Origin: Streptococcus australis
Lineage (GTDB): Bacteria > Bacillota > Bacilli > Lactobacillales > Streptococcaceae
Length of the DNA stretch: 64,000 nucleotides
NCBI RefSeq assembly: GCF_003943615.1
Contig: NZ_RJPZ01000008.1
Coordinates: forward strand, 23,808-87,807
Reading direction: 5' to 3'
Part shown: positions 44,679-57,285 of the stretch, piece after piece
Numbering within the stretch: the first letter of the stretch is position 1
Layout: each line of letters begins with the position of its first letter
Notes under the pieces: generated by a model
What the model was told of the DNA's origin: nothing
What the model saw: only the letters and a program-made list of their open reading frames with translations
Databases searched by the model: none
Program-made: the position numbers and the translations under genes

Positions 44679-46286
44679 ATGGAATTTGGAATTGCAATTG
44701 TTTTTGCCGCAATCATTGGTTTAGTCATTGGATATGTAGGGATCTCAGTCAAGATGAAAGCATCTAAAGAAGCTGCAGAACTTACTCTTTTAAATGCTGA
44801 ACAAGAAGCAACGAATTTACGTGGACAGGCAGAGCGTGAAGCTGATTTGATTTTGAAAGAAGCTAAGCATGAGTCTAGTTCACTTAAAAAAGAAGCACTT
44901 TTGGAGGCAAAGGAAGAAGCCAGAAAATATCGAGAAGAGGTCGATGCTGAGTTTAAATCAGAGCGTCAAGAATTAAAACAATTAGAGACCCGCTTAGCGG
45001 AACGTTCAAATAATCTTGATCGCAAAGATGATATTCTTACGAGCAAAGAACAAACTCTTGAACAAAAAGAGCAAAGTCTTTCAGATAGAACTAAACACAT
45101 TGATGCGCGTGAAGAACAATTACATGAGCTAGAAAAGAAAAAAGAAGAAGAATTAGAAAAAATTGCTTCTCTGACTCAATCGGAAGCACGTGATATTATC
45201 TTAACGCAAACAGAAGAACGACTCTCCAAAGAAATTGCGACTCGAATTCGAGAAGCAGAAGTGGAAGTGAAAGAACGTTCAGATAAAGTTGCAAAAGAAA
45301 TCCTGGTTCAAGCCATGCAACGGATGGCCGGGGATTTTGTGGCAGAACAGACCAACTCAACGGTTCATTTGCCAGATGATGCGATGAAGGGCCGGATTAT
45401 TGGTCGCGAAGGTCGAAATATTCGTACCTTTGAAAGTTTAACAGGTGTGGATGTCATTATTGACGATACACCAGAAGTGGTCACCTTGTCTGGATTTGAC
45501 CCAATTCGTCGGGAAATTGCACGGATGACTATGGAAAGTCTTTTGAAAGATGGGCGTATCCATCCAGCTCGTATTGAAGAGTTGGTAGAGAAAAACCGTC
45601 TGGAAATTGACCAACGGATTCGTGAATATGGGGAAGCAGCAGCCTATGAAATTGGCGCACCAAATCTACATCCAGACTTGATGAAGATTATGGGACGCTT
45701 GCAATTTAGAACCTCTTATGGTCAAAATGTTTTGCGTCACTCGATTGAGGTTGCTAAGTTATCTGGTATTATTGCTAGTGAACTTGGTGAAAATGCTACC
45801 TTGGCTCGTCGAGCTGGTTTCCTCCATGATATTGGAAAAGCCATCGACCGTGAGGTAGAAGGTAGTCACGTAGAAATTGGAACAGAGTTGGCTCGCAAGT
45901 ACAAAGAGCATCCTGTTGTTATTAATACCATTGCTAGCCACCATGGAGACGTTGAACCAGAAAGTGTCATTGCTGTTATTGTAGCAGCAGCGGATGCTTT
46001 GAGTGCGGCTCGTCCAGGTGCTCGTAGTGAGTCTCTCGAAAGCTATATCAAACGTCTTCAAGATCTTGAAGAAATTGCAAATGGCTTCAAGGGAGTTAAG
46101 ACTAGTTTTGCCTTGCAAGCAGGTCGTGAAATTCGAATTATGGTGAGCCCTGAAGAAGTGAAGGACGATAAGTTGACCATCTTAGCTCATGATATCCGTG
46201 AGAAGATCGAGTCTAACTTGGAATATCCTGGTAATATCAAGGTGAACGTTATTCGTGAATTGCGTGCCGTTGATTATGCAAAATAA
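44679..46286 (+). CDS. rny: Ribonuclease Y
   Basis: A 535-residue membrane-anchored endoribonuclease that starts mRNA decay. N-terminal span at about 4-22; long coiled coil at about 28-210; KH domain with [15 protein letters not shown] (about 234-248); HD domain with [10 protein letters not shown] (about 380-389) and HHGD. Length and order are typical. It may degrade many transcripts including riboswitch leaders such as the T-box here. Own promoter region and terminator. Confidence 0.97.
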   Translation: MEFGIAIVFAAIIGLVIGYVGISVKMKASKEAAELTLLNAEQEATNLRGQAEREADLILKEAKHESSSLKKEALLEAKEEARKYREEVDAEFKSERQELKQLETRLAERSNNLDRKDDILTSKEQTLEQKEQSLSDRTKHIDAREEQLHELEKKKEEELEKIASLTQSEARDIILTQTEERLSKEIATRIREAEVEVKERSDKVAKEILVQAMQRMAGDFVAEQTNSTVHLPDDAMKGRIIGREGRNIRTFESLTGVDVIIDDTPEVVTLSGFDPIRREIARMTMESLLKDGRIHPARIEELVEKNRLEIDQRIREYGEAAAYEIGAPNLHPDLMKIMGRLQFRTSYGQNVLRHSIEVAKLSGIIASELGENATLARRAGFLHDIGKAIDREVEGSHVEIGTELARKYKEHPVVINTIASHHGDVEPESVIAVIVAAADALSAARPGARSESLESYIKRLQDLEEIANGFKGVKTSFALQAGREIRIMVSPEEVKDDKLTILAHDIREKIESNLEYPGNIKVNVIRELRAVDYAK

Positions 46287-46307
46287 AGCTTGCTAAATTA
46301 TGAAAAG

Positions 46308-46348
46308 ATAGTCAGCAAAGACGACAAGGTCTTGGTTGACTATTTTTC
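46308..46348 (+). terminator. Intrinsic terminator after rny
   Basis: ATAGTCA pairs with TGACTAT and inner AAGAC with GTCTT, followed by TTTTTC. The remaining gap to gmk holds only its promoter; a short frame there is not convincing. Confidence 0.75.
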
Positions 46349-46427
46349 ATTTTCTTCCATGATGAAAAAAAGAAAACCATTATTTCGTCTAGAAGGGGTT
46401 AGGAGCCTTGTCTCTAGGAAAAATCTG

Positions 46428-46456
46428 TTGAAAAATCTTTCTATTTTTGTTACACT
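46428..46456 (+). promoter_or_regulatory. Promoter of gmk (and probably rpoZ-priA-fmt)
   Basis: TTGAAA (46428-46433), 17-nt spacer, TACACT (46451-46456). Confidence 0.75.
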
Positions 46457-46462
46457 AGATAG

Positions 46463-47113
<651 letters not shown>

Positions 47114-47141
47114 TTTAGAATAGGAATTAGGTAAAAAGATT

Positions 47142-47456
47142 ATGATGTTAAAACCATCCATTGATACATTGTTGGATAAAGTACCGTCAAAATATTCTTT
47201 GGTTATTCTTGAAGCCAAACGAGCTCATGAGTTAGAGAGTGGTGCAAGTCCCACTCAAGAATTTCAATCCGTAAAATCTACCTTGCGTGCCTTGGAAGAG
47301 ATTGAATCAGGAAATGTGGTGATTCACCCAGATCCAGAAGCCAAGCGCGAAGCGGTTCGTCGCCGAATCGAAGCAGAACGCTTGCGTAAAGAAGAAGAAG
47401 AGCGTAAAATTAAAGAACAAATCGCAAAAGAAAAAGAAGATGGGGAAAAAATTTAA
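47142..47456 (+). CDS. rpoZ: RNA polymerase omega subunit
   Basis: A 104-residue omega subunit that assists beta' folding. The segment [27 protein letters not shown] (first 30 residues) is the conserved core; the C-terminal third is a charged helix. Two adjacent ATGs (47142, 47145) could start it. It lies between gmk and priA as in most Firmicutes. Confidence 0.94.
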   Translation: MMLKPSIDTLLDKVPSKYSLVILEAKRAHELESGASPTQEFQSVKSTLRALEEIESGNVVIHPDPEAKREAVRRRIEAERLRKEEEERKIKEQIAKEKEDGEKI

Positions 47457-47518
47457 GGTTGGGTTCGCTCAATCTTATTTTTTGCTATTTAGCACTAGGG
47501 CAGGAAGGAGGTGGAAAC

Positions 47519-49909
47519 ATGCTTGCACAAGTCATTGTTGATGTTCCCTTGATGCAGACGGATAAACCCTATAGTTACCAAGTACCGGAAGAGTTTTCTC
47601 CATTCTTGGAAAAAGGAATGCGGGTGCATGTTCCGTTTGGAAAGGGCAATCGGCTCATTCAAGGAATTGTAGTTGGCTTAGAGGAAACCACTCTAGCAGC
47701 TCAAGACCAAGAATTAAAAAGTATTGTGGAAGTCTTAGACTACCAACCGGTTTTAGGAGAGGAGCAATTTTGGCTAGCAGATCAGTTGCGAAAGACAGTT
47801 TTTGCCTACAAAATTACCCTCTTGAAAGCCATGCTCCCGAGTGTTTTAAATTCTTCCTATGATAAAATTCTCCATCCGACAGAACTATTATCGCCAGAAG
47901 ATCGAGAGGATATTTTTGGAACAGCGACTAGCTTGGCTTTTTCTTCTTTAGATATTGAAGCCCAAGCACGGATGATGCGACTGACTCGTAAGGGAGAGCT
48001 GGAAGTAGAGTACCAAGCGGTAGATCGTAAACATATCAAGACAGAAAAATGGTATCGGGTAAATCATCTCCTACTTGAAAACTTAGACATCGCCAAGAAT
48101 GCTAAAAAGCGCTTGGCCTTGCGAGACTTTGTTCAAGGTCAAAAAGAGGAAGCACCTTTGAGGGATTTGTTGGCGGATTTCTCTCGTCCAGTGGTGAACT
48201 ATTTCATCGACCAAGGTGCCTTGCTTGTGTTTGAGAAAGAAGTCAATCGTGCGGCAGTCTACTTTAAGGACAAGGAGTCGACGGAGGCATTGGTTTTGAA
48301 TGCTGAACAAGAAGGAGCAGTGCAAGCAATAACGAGCAAAATTGGTCAACCTTCCAAACCCTTCTTACTTGAAGGAGTGACGGGGAGTGGGAAGACAGAG
48401 GTTTATCTCCAAATCATCCAAGAGGTGCTAGAAAAAGGGAAAACAGCGATTATGTTGGTTCCTGAGATTTCCTTGACGCCTCAAGTGACGGACCGCTTCA
48501 TTTCTCGCTTTGGGGATCGGGTAGCCATCCTTCATTCGGGTCTATCCAACGGTGAAAAATATGATGAATGGAGACGAGTAGAGCGAGGGGAGGCCCAAGT
48601 AGTCGTTGGAGCTCGGTCTGCTATCTTTGCTCCTCTTAAGAATTTGGGAGCTATCATTATTGACGAAGAACATGAGGCTACTTACAAACAAGATAGCAAT
48701 CCTCGTTATCATGCGCGTGAAGTGGCTTTGTTACGAGCTCAATACCACCAAGCTGTTTTGGTCTTGGGGTCGGCGACTCCTAGCTTGGAAACGCGGGCCC
48801 GTGCAGGAAAAGGGGTTTATGAATTTCTTCAACTGACCCAACGGGCCAATCCGCTTGCTCGCATTCCAGAGGTAGAGGTGATCGATTTCAGGGACTATAT
48901 TGGCCAGCAGGAATCTGGAACCTATACCCCCAAGTTGCTTGAAGCGATAGCAGAACGTCTGCAACGAAAAGAGCAAGTCGTCCTCATGCTCAATCGCCGG
49001 GGTTATTCCAGCTTTGTCATGTGTCGCGAGTGCGGTCAGGTAGATACCTGTCCAAATTGCGATATTTCCTTGACCCTCCATATGGACACTAAGACGATGG
49101 ACTGCCATTATTGCAATTACCATAAGGCTATTCCTACAGTCTGTCCTAATTGCCAAAGTCGATCGATTCGTTACTACGGGACGGGGACCCAGAAGGCCTA
49201 CGATGAGCTACAAGAAATTTTTCCTGAAGCCCGCATTCTGCGGATGGATGTCGATACCACTCGGAAAAAAGGGAGTCACGAGGCCTTGTTGGACCAGTTT
49301 GGTCAAGGGCAAGCTGATATTTTGCTTGGGACCCAGATGATTGCCAAGGGCTTGGATTTCCCCAATGTTACCCTTGTTGGTGTCCTCAATGCGGATACAG
49401 CGCTGAATTTACCTGATTTTCGCTCGTCAGAGCGGACCTTCCAACTATTAACCCAGGTGGCAGGACGGGCTGGTCGTGCGGATAAAGAAGGACAGGTTCT
49501 GATCCAGACCTATAATCCTCATCATTATGCTATTGAATATGCAAAACGCCAAGATTACGAAGGATTTTATGCCTATGAAATGAAGGTTCGTCGCCAGTTA
49601 GGCTATCCGCCTTATTATTACACAGTAGGTTTGACCCTCTCTCACAAACAAGAAGAGGTTGTCGTTAAAAAAGCTTATCAGGTGATGGACCTGTTGAAAG
49701 CAGGTTTGTCGGAACAGGTTCAAATTTTGGGACCAACGCCAAAACCAATTGCTCGTACGCATAATTTATACCATTACCAGATCCTGTTGAAGTACCGGTT
49801 TGAAGACCAGTTACCACAAGTCTTAAATCAGATTTTGGACTTTACTCAAGAGCGGGAAAATCAAGATCTTCGAGTCAGCATTGACAATGAACCGCAAAGT
49901 TTTATGTAG
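47519..49909 (+). CDS. priA: Primosomal protein N' (PriA helicase)
   Basis: A 796-residue superfamily 2 helicase that restarts stalled replication forks. N-terminal DNA-binding part (about 1-200), Walker [12 protein letters not shown] (about 287-297), DEEH box [11 protein letters not shown], and paired zinc clusters [13 protein letters not shown] and CHYC...CPNC (about 500-560). Start is ATG 47519 with GGAAGGAGG 8 nt before; an earlier ATG at 47459 lacks a good site and adds an atypical N-terminus. Confidence 0.96.
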   Translation: MLAQVIVDVPLMQTDKPYSYQVPEEFSPFLEKGMRVHVPFGKGNRLIQGIVVGLEETTLAAQDQELKSIVEVLDYQPVLGEEQFWLADQLRKTVFAYKITLLKAMLPSVLNSSYDKILHPTELLSPEDREDIFGTATSLAFSSLDIEAQARMMRLTRKGELEVEYQAVDRKHIKTEKWYRVNHLLLENLDIAKNAKKRLALRDFVQGQKEEAPLRDLLADFSRPVVNYFIDQGALLVFEKEVNRAAVYFKDKESTEALVLNAEQEGAVQAITSKIGQPSKPFLLEGVTGSGKTEVYLQIIQEVLEKGKTAIMLVPEISLTPQVTDRFISRFGDRVAILHSGLSNGEKYDEWRRVERGEAQVVVGARSAIFAPLKNLGAIIIDEEHEATYKQDSNPRYHAREVALLRAQYHQAVLVLGSATPSLETRARAGKGVYEFLQLTQRANPLARIPEVEVIDFRDYIGQQESGTYTPKLLEAIAERLQRKEQVVLMLNRRGYSSFVMCRECGQVDTCPNCDISLTLHMDTKTMDCHYCNYHKAIPTVCPNCQSRSIRYYGTGTQKAYDELQEIFPEARILRMDVDTTRKKGSHEALLDQFGQGQADILLGTQMIAKGLDFPNVTLVGVLNADTALNLPDFRSSERTFQLLTQVAGRAGRADKEGQVLIQTYNPHHYAIEYAKRQDYEGFYAYEMKVRRQLGYPPYYYTVGLTLSHKQEEVVVKKAYQVMDLLKAGLSEQVQILGPTPKPIARTHNLYHYQILLKYRFEDQLPQVLNQILDFTQERENQDLRVSIDNEPQSFM

Positions 49910-49920
49910 AAGGAGAAAAA

Positions 49921-50856
49921 ATGACAAAAATACTATTTATGGGAACGCCTGATTTCTCGGCTACAGTTTTAAAAGGCTTGATTTCTGATGAACGCTATGA
50001 GATTCTAGCCGTTGTGACCCAACCAGATCGGGCAGTTGGGCGAAAAAAAGAAATTCGGATGACGCCGGTAAAAGAAGTGGCTTTAGAAGCAGGTTTGCCA
50101 GTCTACCAGCCGGAGAAACTATCGGGAAGCCAGGAGTTAGAAGATTTATTGGCTTTGGGAGCAGACGGGATTGTTACAGCAGCCTTTGGACAATTCTTGC
50201 CGAGTCGTTTGTTAGAGGCGATGAAGTTTGCTGTAAACGTCCATGCTTCTCTTCTTCCAAAATACCGTGGTGGGGCTCCTATTCATTATGCCATTATGAA
50301 TGGGGATAAAGAAGCTGGTGTGACCATCATGGAAATGGTCAAAGAGATGGATGCCGGAGATATGATTTCCTCTCGTGCCATCCCTATTTTAGAAGAGGAC
50401 AATGTGGGAACCATGTTTGAGAAATTAGCTCTTATCGGTCGGGATCTTCTCTTAGAGACCTTGCCGTCTTATCTTGCAGGAGAACTTAAGCCACAAGCCC
50501 AGGACCCCAAACAAGTAACCTACTCTCCCAATATCAAACCGGAAGAAGAACGTCTGGATTGGACACGGACCAACCGTGAACTCTTCAACCAAGTTCGAGG
50601 CATGTATCCTTGGCCGGTTGCCCATACCTTATGGAAGGGAGAACGCTTCAAGATTTACCAAGCGAAACCGTGTGAAGGACAAGGTCAACCAGGGGAAATT
50701 TTGGCTCTCCATAAAAATGAAATCCTTGTTGCGACAGGTGAGGGAGCCTTGGCCTTGACCCTGGTTCAGCCAGCTGGTAAACCTAAAATGGCTGTTGGAG
50801 ATTTCTTAAATGGCTTAGGTCGACAATTGCAAGTAGGTGATCAATTTGGTAACTAA
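49921..50856 (+). CDS. fmt: Methionyl-tRNA formyltransferase
   Basis: A 311-residue enzyme that formylates initiator Met-tRNA with 10-formyl-THF. N-terminal [10 protein letters not shown] (about 4-13); catalytic region [16 protein letters not shown] (about 107-122, Asn, His, Asp triad with a later Asp); C-terminal OB-like tRNA-binding domain. 11 nt after priA; overlaps rsmB. Works with IF-2 encoded in this window. Confidence 0.97.
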   Translation: MTKILFMGTPDFSATVLKGLISDERYEILAVVTQPDRAVGRKKEIRMTPVKEVALEAGLPVYQPEKLSGSQELEDLLALGADGIVTAAFGQFLPSRLLEAMKFAVNVHASLLPKYRGGAPIHYAIMNGDKEAGVTIMEMVKEMDAGDMISSRAIPILEEDNVGTMFEKLALIGRDLLLETLPSYLAGELKPQAQDPKQVTYSPNIKPEEERLDWTRTNRELFNQVRGMYPWPVAHTLWKGERFKIYQAKPCEGQGQPGEILALHKNEILVATGEGALALTLVQPAGKPKMAVGDFLNGLGRQLQVGDQFGN

Positions 50857-52159
50857 GATGCAGACTGCACGAGGGTTGGCCCTATCGACCCTAGGAGAGA
50901 TTTTCCAGGACGGTGCTTTTTCAAATATTGCCCTCAAAAAAGCTCTGAGAAAGGCAACTTTGTCAGAAGTGGATAAAAGTCTAGTGACCGAAATCGTTTA
51001 TGGGACGGTTTCGCGTAAACTAACCTTGGAATGGTATCTATCGCACTTTGTCGCTGATCGAGACCAGGTAGACCCATGGATTTATCATCTTTTATTGATG
51101 AGCCTTTATCAGTTCGTCTATCTTGAGAAGATTCCTCCCCATGCTGTTGTCCATGAAGCAGTAGAGCTTGCCAAGCAACGGAAGAAGGGGAGCGAAAAAT
51201 ATGTCAATGCTCTCTTACGGAAAATGCTACGAGAGGGGCTTCCGTCGATTGACCAGATTAAACGAGTCAACAAACGACTTTCGATCCGTTATTCACTACC
51301 GGTTTGGTTGGTGAAAAAGTTGCTTGATGAGTATGGGGAAAAGCGGGCAATCGCTATTTTTGAAAGTCTCTATGTTCGCAACAAGGCCAGTGTTCGAGTT
51401 GTTGACCTTGACCAAAAAGAAGATATCAAGGAACAGTTGCAGGCTGCGGATTCCTTATTGGCCTCAACAGCTCTTGTAAAGGAAAACGGCTATTTTGCGG
51501 GCTCTGATTACTTTAAACAAGGAAAGATAACCATCCAAGATGAGACCAGTCAATTGGTGGCACCAGCTTTGGAAATTCAACCTACGGATCAGGTGTTGGA
51601 TGCCTGTGCGGCTCCTGGTGGTAAGACCACTCATCTAGCTTCTTATCTAGTCGATGGGAAGATTACAGCTTTGGACTTGTACGATCATAAGCTCCAATTA
51701 ATTCAGGAAAACGCGGAGCGTCTTGGAGTAGCAGATAAAATCCAGACAAAAAAACTGGATGCCAGCAAGGTATTTGAAGCTTTTGGGGCGGATGCCTTCG
51801 ATAAAATCTTGGTAGATGCCCCTTGCTCTGGGATTGGTTTGATCCGCCGAAAGCCAGACATCAAGTATAATAAAGATAATGCTGACTTTGCGTCTCTGCA
51901 GGCGATTCAATTGGAAATATTGGATGGAGTTTGTCAAAGTGTACGGAAAGATGGTATAATAGTCTACAGTACATGCACAATTATAGGAGAAGAGAATTTT
52001 GATGTGGTTCACCAGTTTTTAGAAACCCATCCAAATTTTGAACTCGTGCCATTAGATCATGAACGAAAAGATATTCTGAAAGAGGGTTGTATGTTAATTA
52101 CACCAGAATTGTATGGAAGCGATGGTTTCTTCATTAGTCGTTTTCGAAGAATATCGTAA
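50846..52159 (+). CDS. rsmB: 16S rRNA (cytosine967-C5)-methyltransferase RsmB
   Basis: A 437-residue enzyme (Sun/SunL). N-terminal NusB-like domain (about 1-140), then a SAM domain with [15 protein letters not shown] (motif I) and the two catalytic Cys motifs DAPCSGIG and STCT. I prefer TTG 50846, spaced 5 nt from AGGTGA and giving [13 protein letters not shown] as in relatives; ATG 50858 is the alternative. It overlaps fmt by 11 nt in either the TTG version or abuts it with the ATG. Confidence 0.93.
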   Translation: MVTKMQTARGLALSTLGEIFQDGAFSNIALKKALRKATLSEVDKSLVTEIVYGTVSRKLTLEWYLSHFVADRDQVDPWIYHLLLMSLYQFVYLEKIPPHAVVHEAVELAKQRKKGSEKYVNALLRKMLREGLPSIDQIKRVNKRLSIRYSLPVWLVKKLLDEYGEKRAIAIFESLYVRNKASVRVVDLDQKEDIKEQLQAADSLLASTALVKENGYFAGSDYFKQGKITIQDETSQLVAPALEIQPTDQVLDACAAPGGKTTHLASYLVDGKITALDLYDHKLQLIQENAERLGVADKIQTKKLDASKVFEAFGADAFDKILVDAPCSGIGLIRRKPDIKYNKDNADFASLQAIQLEILDGVCQSVRKDGIIVYSTCTIIGEENFDVVHQFLETHPNFELVPLDHERKDILKEGCMLITPELYGSDGFFISRFRRIS

Positions 52160-52180
52160 TCTCAGGAGGATACGGACAGT

Positions 52181-52921
52181 ATGGAAATTTCTATCTTAAC
52201 CGATGTAGGTCAAAGACGGACAAATAACCAAGACTATGCAAATCAATATAAAAACAAAGCAGGAAAATCTATGATTTTTCTAGCTGACGGGATGGGGGGG
52301 CATCGTGCTGGCAATATTGCGAGCGAGATGGCTGTTACAGATCTTGGCGCTGCTTGGGTAGCGACTGAAATCAGCACCATTAACGAAGTAAGAGAGTGGT
52401 TTGCAGAGAATTTGGAAAAAGAAAACCAGCAGATCCATCGCATTGGTCAAGATGAAGAACATAAAGGAATGGGAACAACGCTGGAAGCTCTTGCCATTAT
52501 CGATGACCAAGTCTTATTTGCGCATGTAGGAGATTCCCGAATTGGACTCGTGCGTAATGGGGAATACCATCAATTGACCAATGACCATTCTTTAGTAAAT
52601 GCCTTGCTCAAAGCTGGACAAATTACGGAAGAAGAGGCAGCTCATCATCCACAACGCAATATCATCACCCAATCTATTGGACAAAAGGATGAATTACAAC
52701 CGGACTTTGGTATGCTTACGGTTGAAGCGGGAGATTTCATTGTTATCAATAGTGATGGATTAACCAATATGATCTCTGGAGATGAAATCCGTGATATCCT
52801 TGTCAGCGATTTATCGGTTGAAGAAAAGGCAAAAACCTTGGTTCGCTTTGCGAATAATGCTGGTGGTTTGGACAATATTACAGTTGTACTGATTCACTTT
52901 GCTGAGGAGGATATGGCATGA
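52181..52921 (+). CDS. phpP: PP2C-type Ser/Thr protein phosphatase PhpP (Stp)
   Basis: A 246-residue Mn-dependent phosphatase that reverses StkP phosphorylation. Metal motifs: LADGMGGH (about 35-42), AHVGDSR (about 112-118), NSDGLTN and GGLDNIT. Length is typical for bacterial stand-alone PP2C. It overlaps stkP by 4 nt, so enzyme and counter-enzyme are made together. Targets in streptococci include StkP, MapZ and DivIVA. Confidence 0.96.
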   Translation: MEISILTDVGQRRTNNQDYANQYKNKAGKSMIFLADGMGGHRAGNIASEMAVTDLGAAWVATEISTINEVREWFAENLEKENQQIHRIGQDEEHKGMGTTLEALAIIDDQVLFAHVGDSRIGLVRNGEYHQLTNDHSLVNALLKAGQITEEEAAHHPQRNIITQSIGQKDELQPDFGMLTVEAGDFIVINSDGLTNMISGDEIRDILVSDLSVEEKAKTLVRFANNAGGLDNITVVLIHFAEEDMA

Positions 52922-54789
52922 TTCAAATCGGCAAAATTTTTGCCGGACGATATAAGATAATCCGCCAAATTGGGCGTGGAGGGATGGCAGATGTCTATCT
53001 CGCTCGGGATTTAATCTTAGATGGTGAAGAAGTTGCAGTTAAAGTACTGAGGACCAATTACCAAACAGATCCAATTGCAGTTGCTCGCTTCCAACGAGAG
53101 GCTAAAGCGATGGCAGATTTGGATCATCCAAATATCGTTCGGATCACGGATATAGGTGAAGAGGAAGGCCAACAATACTTGGCGATGGAATATGTCGCTG
53201 GCTTAGACTTGAAACGTTATATCAAGGAAAATGCTCCTCTTTCAAATGAAGAAGCCGTTCGCTTGATGGGGCAAATCCTTCTTGCTATGCGCTTGGCGCA
53301 CACGCAAGGGATTATTCACCGTGACTTAAAGCCTCAAAACGTACTTTTAACACCGGACGGAAATGCCAAGGTCTCTGACTTTGGGATTGCGGTAGCCTTT
53401 GCAGAAACGAGTCTCACTCAGACAAACTCTATGTTGGGATCGGTTCATTATTTGTCTCCTGAACAAGCCAGAGGATCGAAAGCTTCTGTTCAAAGCGACA
53501 TTTATGCAATGGGGATTATATTCTACGAAATGCTGACGGGACATATCCCTTATGATGGGGATAGTGCAGTGACGATCGCGTTGCAACATTTCCAAAAACC
53601 ACTTCCATCCATCATCGAAGAGAATAAAAATGTTCCACAGGCCTTGGAAAATGTGGTTATTAAAGCAACAGCAAAGAAACTATCCGATCGCTATAAGTCG
53701 GTAGCTGAAATGTATGTTGACCTCTCTAGTTGCTTATCTTATGAGCGTCGTAACGAGAAAAAATTGGTCTTTGATGATGCTTCAAAAGCAGATACCAAAA
53801 CCCTACCAAAGGTAAACGTGGTTCCAAAACCAACGCCACTTCCAACATCAGATGTTCGTCCAGTTGTTCATGAGGACCTACCAGGGGCTTCAGAGGATAG
53901 AACGGTTCCAGTTTCTCCAAAAAATAAGCCACGTCGTCGTTTGAGGACACGCTACAAAGTCTTGTTTGTTGCTTTAGCTTTGGTACTAGCTGCCTTTGCC
54001 TTTCTTCTTTATATGAGTCCAGCCAACAAAACAGTTCCGGATGTATCTGGAAAAACTGTTGCAGAAGCTCGTGCTATCATTGAAGATCAGGATCTTCAAG
54101 TTGGAGACGAAAAAGAAGAATACAGTGATTCTGTACTTGAGGGCTATGTGATTCGTACCAATCCAAATGCAGGAGCTCAGAAAAAAGAAAACAGCAAGGT
54201 TGATTTGGTTGTCTCGAAAGGACCAAGCACCTTTGATATGCCAGACTATACTGGTATGTCTAGAGAAAATGCAGAAAATGATCTGAAAACCAACTACAAG
54301 CTTTCTAGCAAACTCATTTCGATTGAAGAAGTCGAGACCAATGAAGTAGAACCAGGAATCGTTATTGAGCAATCTCCTGCTGCTGGTCAAAAATATGATT
54401 TGACTTCTAATACGAAGGTTGTTCTGAAAGTATCTAAGGAAAGTAATTCTATCGATTTACCAAGTTATGTCGGTTCTGATTATGAATTTGCTGTCTCTAA
54501 TCTCGTTGAAATCTACGGTGTGAAGGAAGCAAATATTGAACGGAAGACCACATCGCATCTTCCAGCTGGAGTAGAAGTCTTACCAGGTCAAATTGTGAGT
54601 CAGACTCCGGCAGCTCAATCAAGCATCGATATTAAGAAGACTCGCATTGTCTTGACCGTGTACGAACCGAAGACGGAACCATCAAGTAGTACGAAAGCTT
54701 CAAGCAGTTCATCAGAAGGTTCAACCTCTACAACAGTGGAATCACATTCCAATACAGAATCCTCAGCTACCACTGAACCAGAACCTTAA
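52918..54789 (+). CDS. stkP: Ser/Thr protein kinase StkP with PASTA domains
   Basis: A 623-residue membrane kinase. Kinase domain about 1-275: GRGGMADVY loop, Lys42 in [14 protein letters not shown] (about 135-142), DFGIA. A basic juxtamembrane part and one span at about 346-366 follow. The extracellular part has three PASTA domains (about 370-580) that sense muropeptides or lipid II, then a Ser/Thr-rich tail. Pneumococcal StkP has four PASTA domains, so this one is shorter by one. It controls division through MapZ and other targets. Confidence 0.95.
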   Translation: MIQIGKIFAGRYKIIRQIGRGGMADVYLARDLILDGEEVAVKVLRTNYQTDPIAVARFQREAKAMADLDHPNIVRITDIGEEEGQQYLAMEYVAGLDLKRYIKENAPLSNEEAVRLMGQILLAMRLAHTQGIIHRDLKPQNVLLTPDGNAKVSDFGIAVAFAETSLTQTNSMLGSVHYLSPEQARGSKASVQSDIYAMGIIFYEMLTGHIPYDGDSAVTIALQHFQKPLPSIIEENKNVPQALENVVIKATAKKLSDRYKSVAEMYVDLSSCLSYERRNEKKLVFDDASKADTKTLPKVNVVPKPTPLPTSDVRPVVHEDLPGASEDRTVPVSPKNKPRRRLRTRYKVLFVALALVLAAFAFLLYMSPANKTVPDVSGKTVAEARAIIEDQDLQVGDEKEEYSDSVLEGYVIRTNPNAGAQKKENSKVDLVVSKGPSTFDMPDYTGMSRENAENDLKTNYKLSSKLISIEEVETNEVEPGIVIEQSPAAGQKYDLTSNTKVVLKVSKESNSIDLPSYVGSDYEFAVSNLVEIYGVKEANIERKTTSHLPAGVEVLPGQIVSQTPAAQSSIDIKKTRIVLTVYEPKTEPSSSTKASSSSSEGSTSTTVESHSNTESSATTEPEP

Positions 54790-54803
54790 CGTGATGATCA
54801 TAT

Positions 54804-54834
54804 AAAACCAGACCAAATTGGTCTGGTTTTTTTA
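54804..54834 (+). terminator. Intrinsic terminator after stkP
   Basis: AAACCAGACCAA pairs with TTGGTCTGGTTT with a tiny loop, then T7. Confidence 0.9.
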
Positions 54835-54919
54835 GTACAGAGAGAGTTGGGATGAATCCTTCTAGAGGCGGAAGCGAATCCCTTGGAATTTTGATAAAAT
54901 AGAATGGAGAGGTTCAATT

Positions 54920-55615
54920 ATGTGGAAGATTCAATTGTTTGTGTTTGTGGAAGCTTTGTTACTCACCATGGCTGCAATCACTATTTTAGCGGGAAATATA
55001 TCTCGTATTGTCCTAATCGTGGTTCTTTGCTTACTTCTATTGTATTATTACATCGGAAAACAGCGGAGTAATTTTCTTTTAGTGGCATCCAGCATCCTGC
55101 TGTTTTTTATTGTCATGCTAAATCCCTATGTCATCGCTGCGCTTTTGTTTGCCGTAGTCTATGCCATGATAGTGGCTTATCCTTATTTTTACCGTGAAAA
55201 CGAAGAAGTGAAGATAGATTATGAGGAAGATGTAGAAATCCGACAAGAGAAAACGCCTTGGATTGGAGATCTGCATCATTTTTCAAAGGTAAACTGCCAT
55301 TTTCGTGATTTAACGATTATACGTTTAGTCGGGAAGGATACGATTCACTTAGACGAAGTGATTGTCGTAAATCATGACAATGTCATAATCATGAGAAAGA
55401 TGTTTGGCAATACTAAAATTATTTTGCCAGTGGATGTGGAGCTTAGCTTGCAAGTGAATACCTTATATGGAGAATTACGCCTCTTCTCTCAAAAACCTAG
55501 GAAATTGAGAAATGAGACAGTTAGCATGGAGACGCCAAATTATCGAAGTTCTCATCGGACAGTGAAGCTTGTTGTAGCAGGAATTGTTGGAGATGTGGAG
55601 GTGGTTAGAGGATGA
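54920..55615 (+). CDS. liaF: LiaF, inhibitor of the LiaSR envelope-stress system
   Basis: A 231-residue membrane protein. Three or four hydrophobic segments fill about 5-90, then a soluble C-terminal domain (about 115-231) of the LiaF/DUF2154 type with the NCHFRDLTIIRLVG and DEVIVVNHDNVIIMRKMFGNTKI segments. LiaF holds LiaS inactive until cell-wall stress. Overlaps liaS by 4 nt. A -10-like TAAAAT (extended TGA) lies near 54894. Confidence 0.92.
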   Translation: MWKIQLFVFVEALLLTMAAITILAGNISRIVLIVVLCLLLLYYYIGKQRSNFLLVASSILLFFIVMLNPYVIAALLFAVVYAMIVAYPYFYRENEEVKIDYEEDVEIRQEKTPWIGDLHHFSKVNCHFRDLTIIRLVGKDTIHLDEVIVVNHDNVIIMRKMFGNTKIILPVDVELSLQVNTLYGELRLFSQKPRKLRNETVSMETPNYRSSHRTVKLVVAGIVGDVEVVRG

Positions 55616-56631
55616 AACGAACAGACTATCTTTTAATCTTCCTTTATACGGTCTTGATTCTAGCTGTTATTATCCATTCTATCTTTGGTCTCTTCGACTT
55701 TCAGTGGACTTATCTATTGGAAGATTTATCAAAGCTTCGTGCATTTCTGTTTATTGGCTTTGGATTGACGGTTGCTCTTACTATCTTGATGATTTTATTG
55801 ATTAAATTGATTCAATTTACAATTATGAACACCGTCCAAAAAAACTTAAGAAGCTTGCTCGAAGGCAAGAAGCTAAAACTTGGAGAAAACAAAGAGATTA
55901 ATGAAGAATTTCAGCGCTTGGATCGGAAGCTCAAACGCCTGACAGAAAATTTGCAACGAACAGAAAATCGAGTCATGCAAAATGAAGAAGAGATTGTGGA
56001 AAGAGAACGCAGGCGAATTGCGCGAGATCTCCATGATACGGTGAGCCAAGAATTATTTGCAGCCAACATGATCTTGTCCGGTGTAGCCAGCCAGGATCAA
56101 GTTCTTCAACTTCCTAAAGTAGGGCAACAGTTGAAGGGAGTTACAGAGATTCTAAATACTGCTCAAAATGATTTGCGAATTTTGCTACTGCATTTACGGC
56201 CGACAGAATTGGAAGGTCGGAACCTAGTAGAAGGTCTGCAGGTGATTTTTAGAGAACTGCAAGAAAAGAGCAATTTAGAAGTTCATTTTGAACACGATGT
56301 TCAAAAATTACCTAAAGCCATTGAAGAGCATATTTTCCGGATTGTGCAAGAAGTGGTTAGCAATACATTGAAACATGCTCATGCCAAGCGATTAGATGTT
56401 TATCTTTTGCAAGCAGAACAATCCCTCCATCTCAAGATAGCAGATGACGGAGTAGGCTTTGATCCAGAATCGCTGGGTGAATTAAGTTACGGTATGAAAA
56501 ATATTCAAGATCGAGTGGATGACATGGCAGGAAGAATTAAAATTTTGGCCAGTCCCAAAAAAGGAGTGGCCATTGATATCAAAGTGCCATTAGTAGAAGG
56601 AGAAAATGATGAAATTATTACTAGTAGATGA
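55612..56631 (+). CDS. liaS: Sensor histidine kinase LiaS (VraS)
   Basis: A 339-residue intramembrane-sensing kinase. Two close spans at about 8-27 and 45-66, a HAMP-like linker, the HisKA_3 phospho-acceptor motif RRRIARDLHDTVSQEL with the His at about residue 142, and a HATPase domain (EVVSNTLKHAHAK, DDGVGFD, GMKNIQDR). Very short extracellular loop, as expected for kinases controlled by a membrane partner (LiaF). Overlaps liaR by 26 nt. Confidence 0.95.
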   Translation: MKRTDYLLIFLYTVLILAVIIHSIFGLFDFQWTYLLEDLSKLRAFLFIGFGLTVALTILMILLIKLIQFTIMNTVQKNLRSLLEGKKLKLGENKEINEEFQRLDRKLKRLTENLQRTENRVMQNEEEIVERERRRIARDLHDTVSQELFAANMILSGVASQDQVLQLPKVGQQLKGVTEILNTAQNDLRILLLHLRPTELEGRNLVEGLQVIFRELQEKSNLEVHFEHDVQKLPKAIEEHIFRIVQEVVSNTLKHAHAKRLDVYLLQAEQSLHLKIADDGVGFDPESLGELSYGMKNIQDRVDDMAGRIKILASPKKGVAIDIKVPLVEGENDEIITSR

Positions 56632-57241
56632 TCATGAGATGGTCCGATTAGGATTAAAAAGTTATTTAAGTATGCAAGAGGGGATTGACCAAGTCCTAGA
56701 GGCCGGCGATGGTCAAGAGGGTGTCGAGTTAGCTTTACAAGAACGACCAGACGTCATTATTATGGATATTGTCATGCCCCATATGAGCGGGATTGAAGCG
56801 ACGCTCGCCATCTTAAAGAAATGGCCAGATGCAAAAATATTAATCCTAACGTCCTATCTGGACAATGAAAAAATTTACCCTGTCTTGGATGCGGGAGCTA
56901 AAGGCTATATGCTCAAAACTTCCAGTGCAGAGGAAATTCTTCGTGCAATCTACAAGGTGGAGCAGGGAGAGTTGGCGATTGAGACAGAAGTCAGCCAAAA
57001 AGTAGAATATCGGAAAAATCACGTGGAACTCCATGATGACTTGACTGCACGCGAAAGAGATATCTTGGCTTTGCTAACCAAAGGATATGAAAATCAACGG
57101 ATAGCTGATGAATTATTCATTTCATTAAAAACAGTCAAGACCCATGTATCGAATATATTGTCAAAATTAGAAGTGAGCGATCGTACCCAAGCAGTGGTTT
57201 ATGCCTTCCAACATCACTTGGTCTCTCAGGAAGATTTTTAG
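56606..57241 (+). CDS. liaR: Response regulator LiaR (VraR)
   Basis: A 211-residue NarL-type regulator. Receiver domain about 1-120 with acidic DDHE, phospho-acceptor Asp in IIMDIVMP (about 53) and conserved Lys; a C-terminal LuxR helix-turn-helix (LTARERDILALLTKGYENQRIADELFISLKTVKTHVSNI as seen at about 145-183). Phosphorylated by LiaS under lipid II-targeting antibiotics. Own gene set autoregulation is typical, but I cannot mark its box here. Confidence 0.96.
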   Translation: MMKLLLVDDHEMVRLGLKSYLSMQEGIDQVLEAGDGQEGVELALQERPDVIIMDIVMPHMSGIEATLAILKKWPDAKILILTSYLDNEKIYPVLDAGAKGYMLKTSSAEEILRAIYKVEQGELAIETEVSQKVEYRKNHVELHDDLTARERDILALLTKGYENQRIADELFISLKTVKTHVSNILSKLEVSDRTQAVVYAFQHHLVSQEDF

Positions 57242-57285
57242 TCAAAAACATGCTATAATAGACAGCATATTAAATGGAGACCAAC

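Noticed and set aside
54835..54919. LiaR-binding box before liaF
   Set aside because: I could not find a convincing inverted repeat matching a LiaR box by eye, so no site is claimed.
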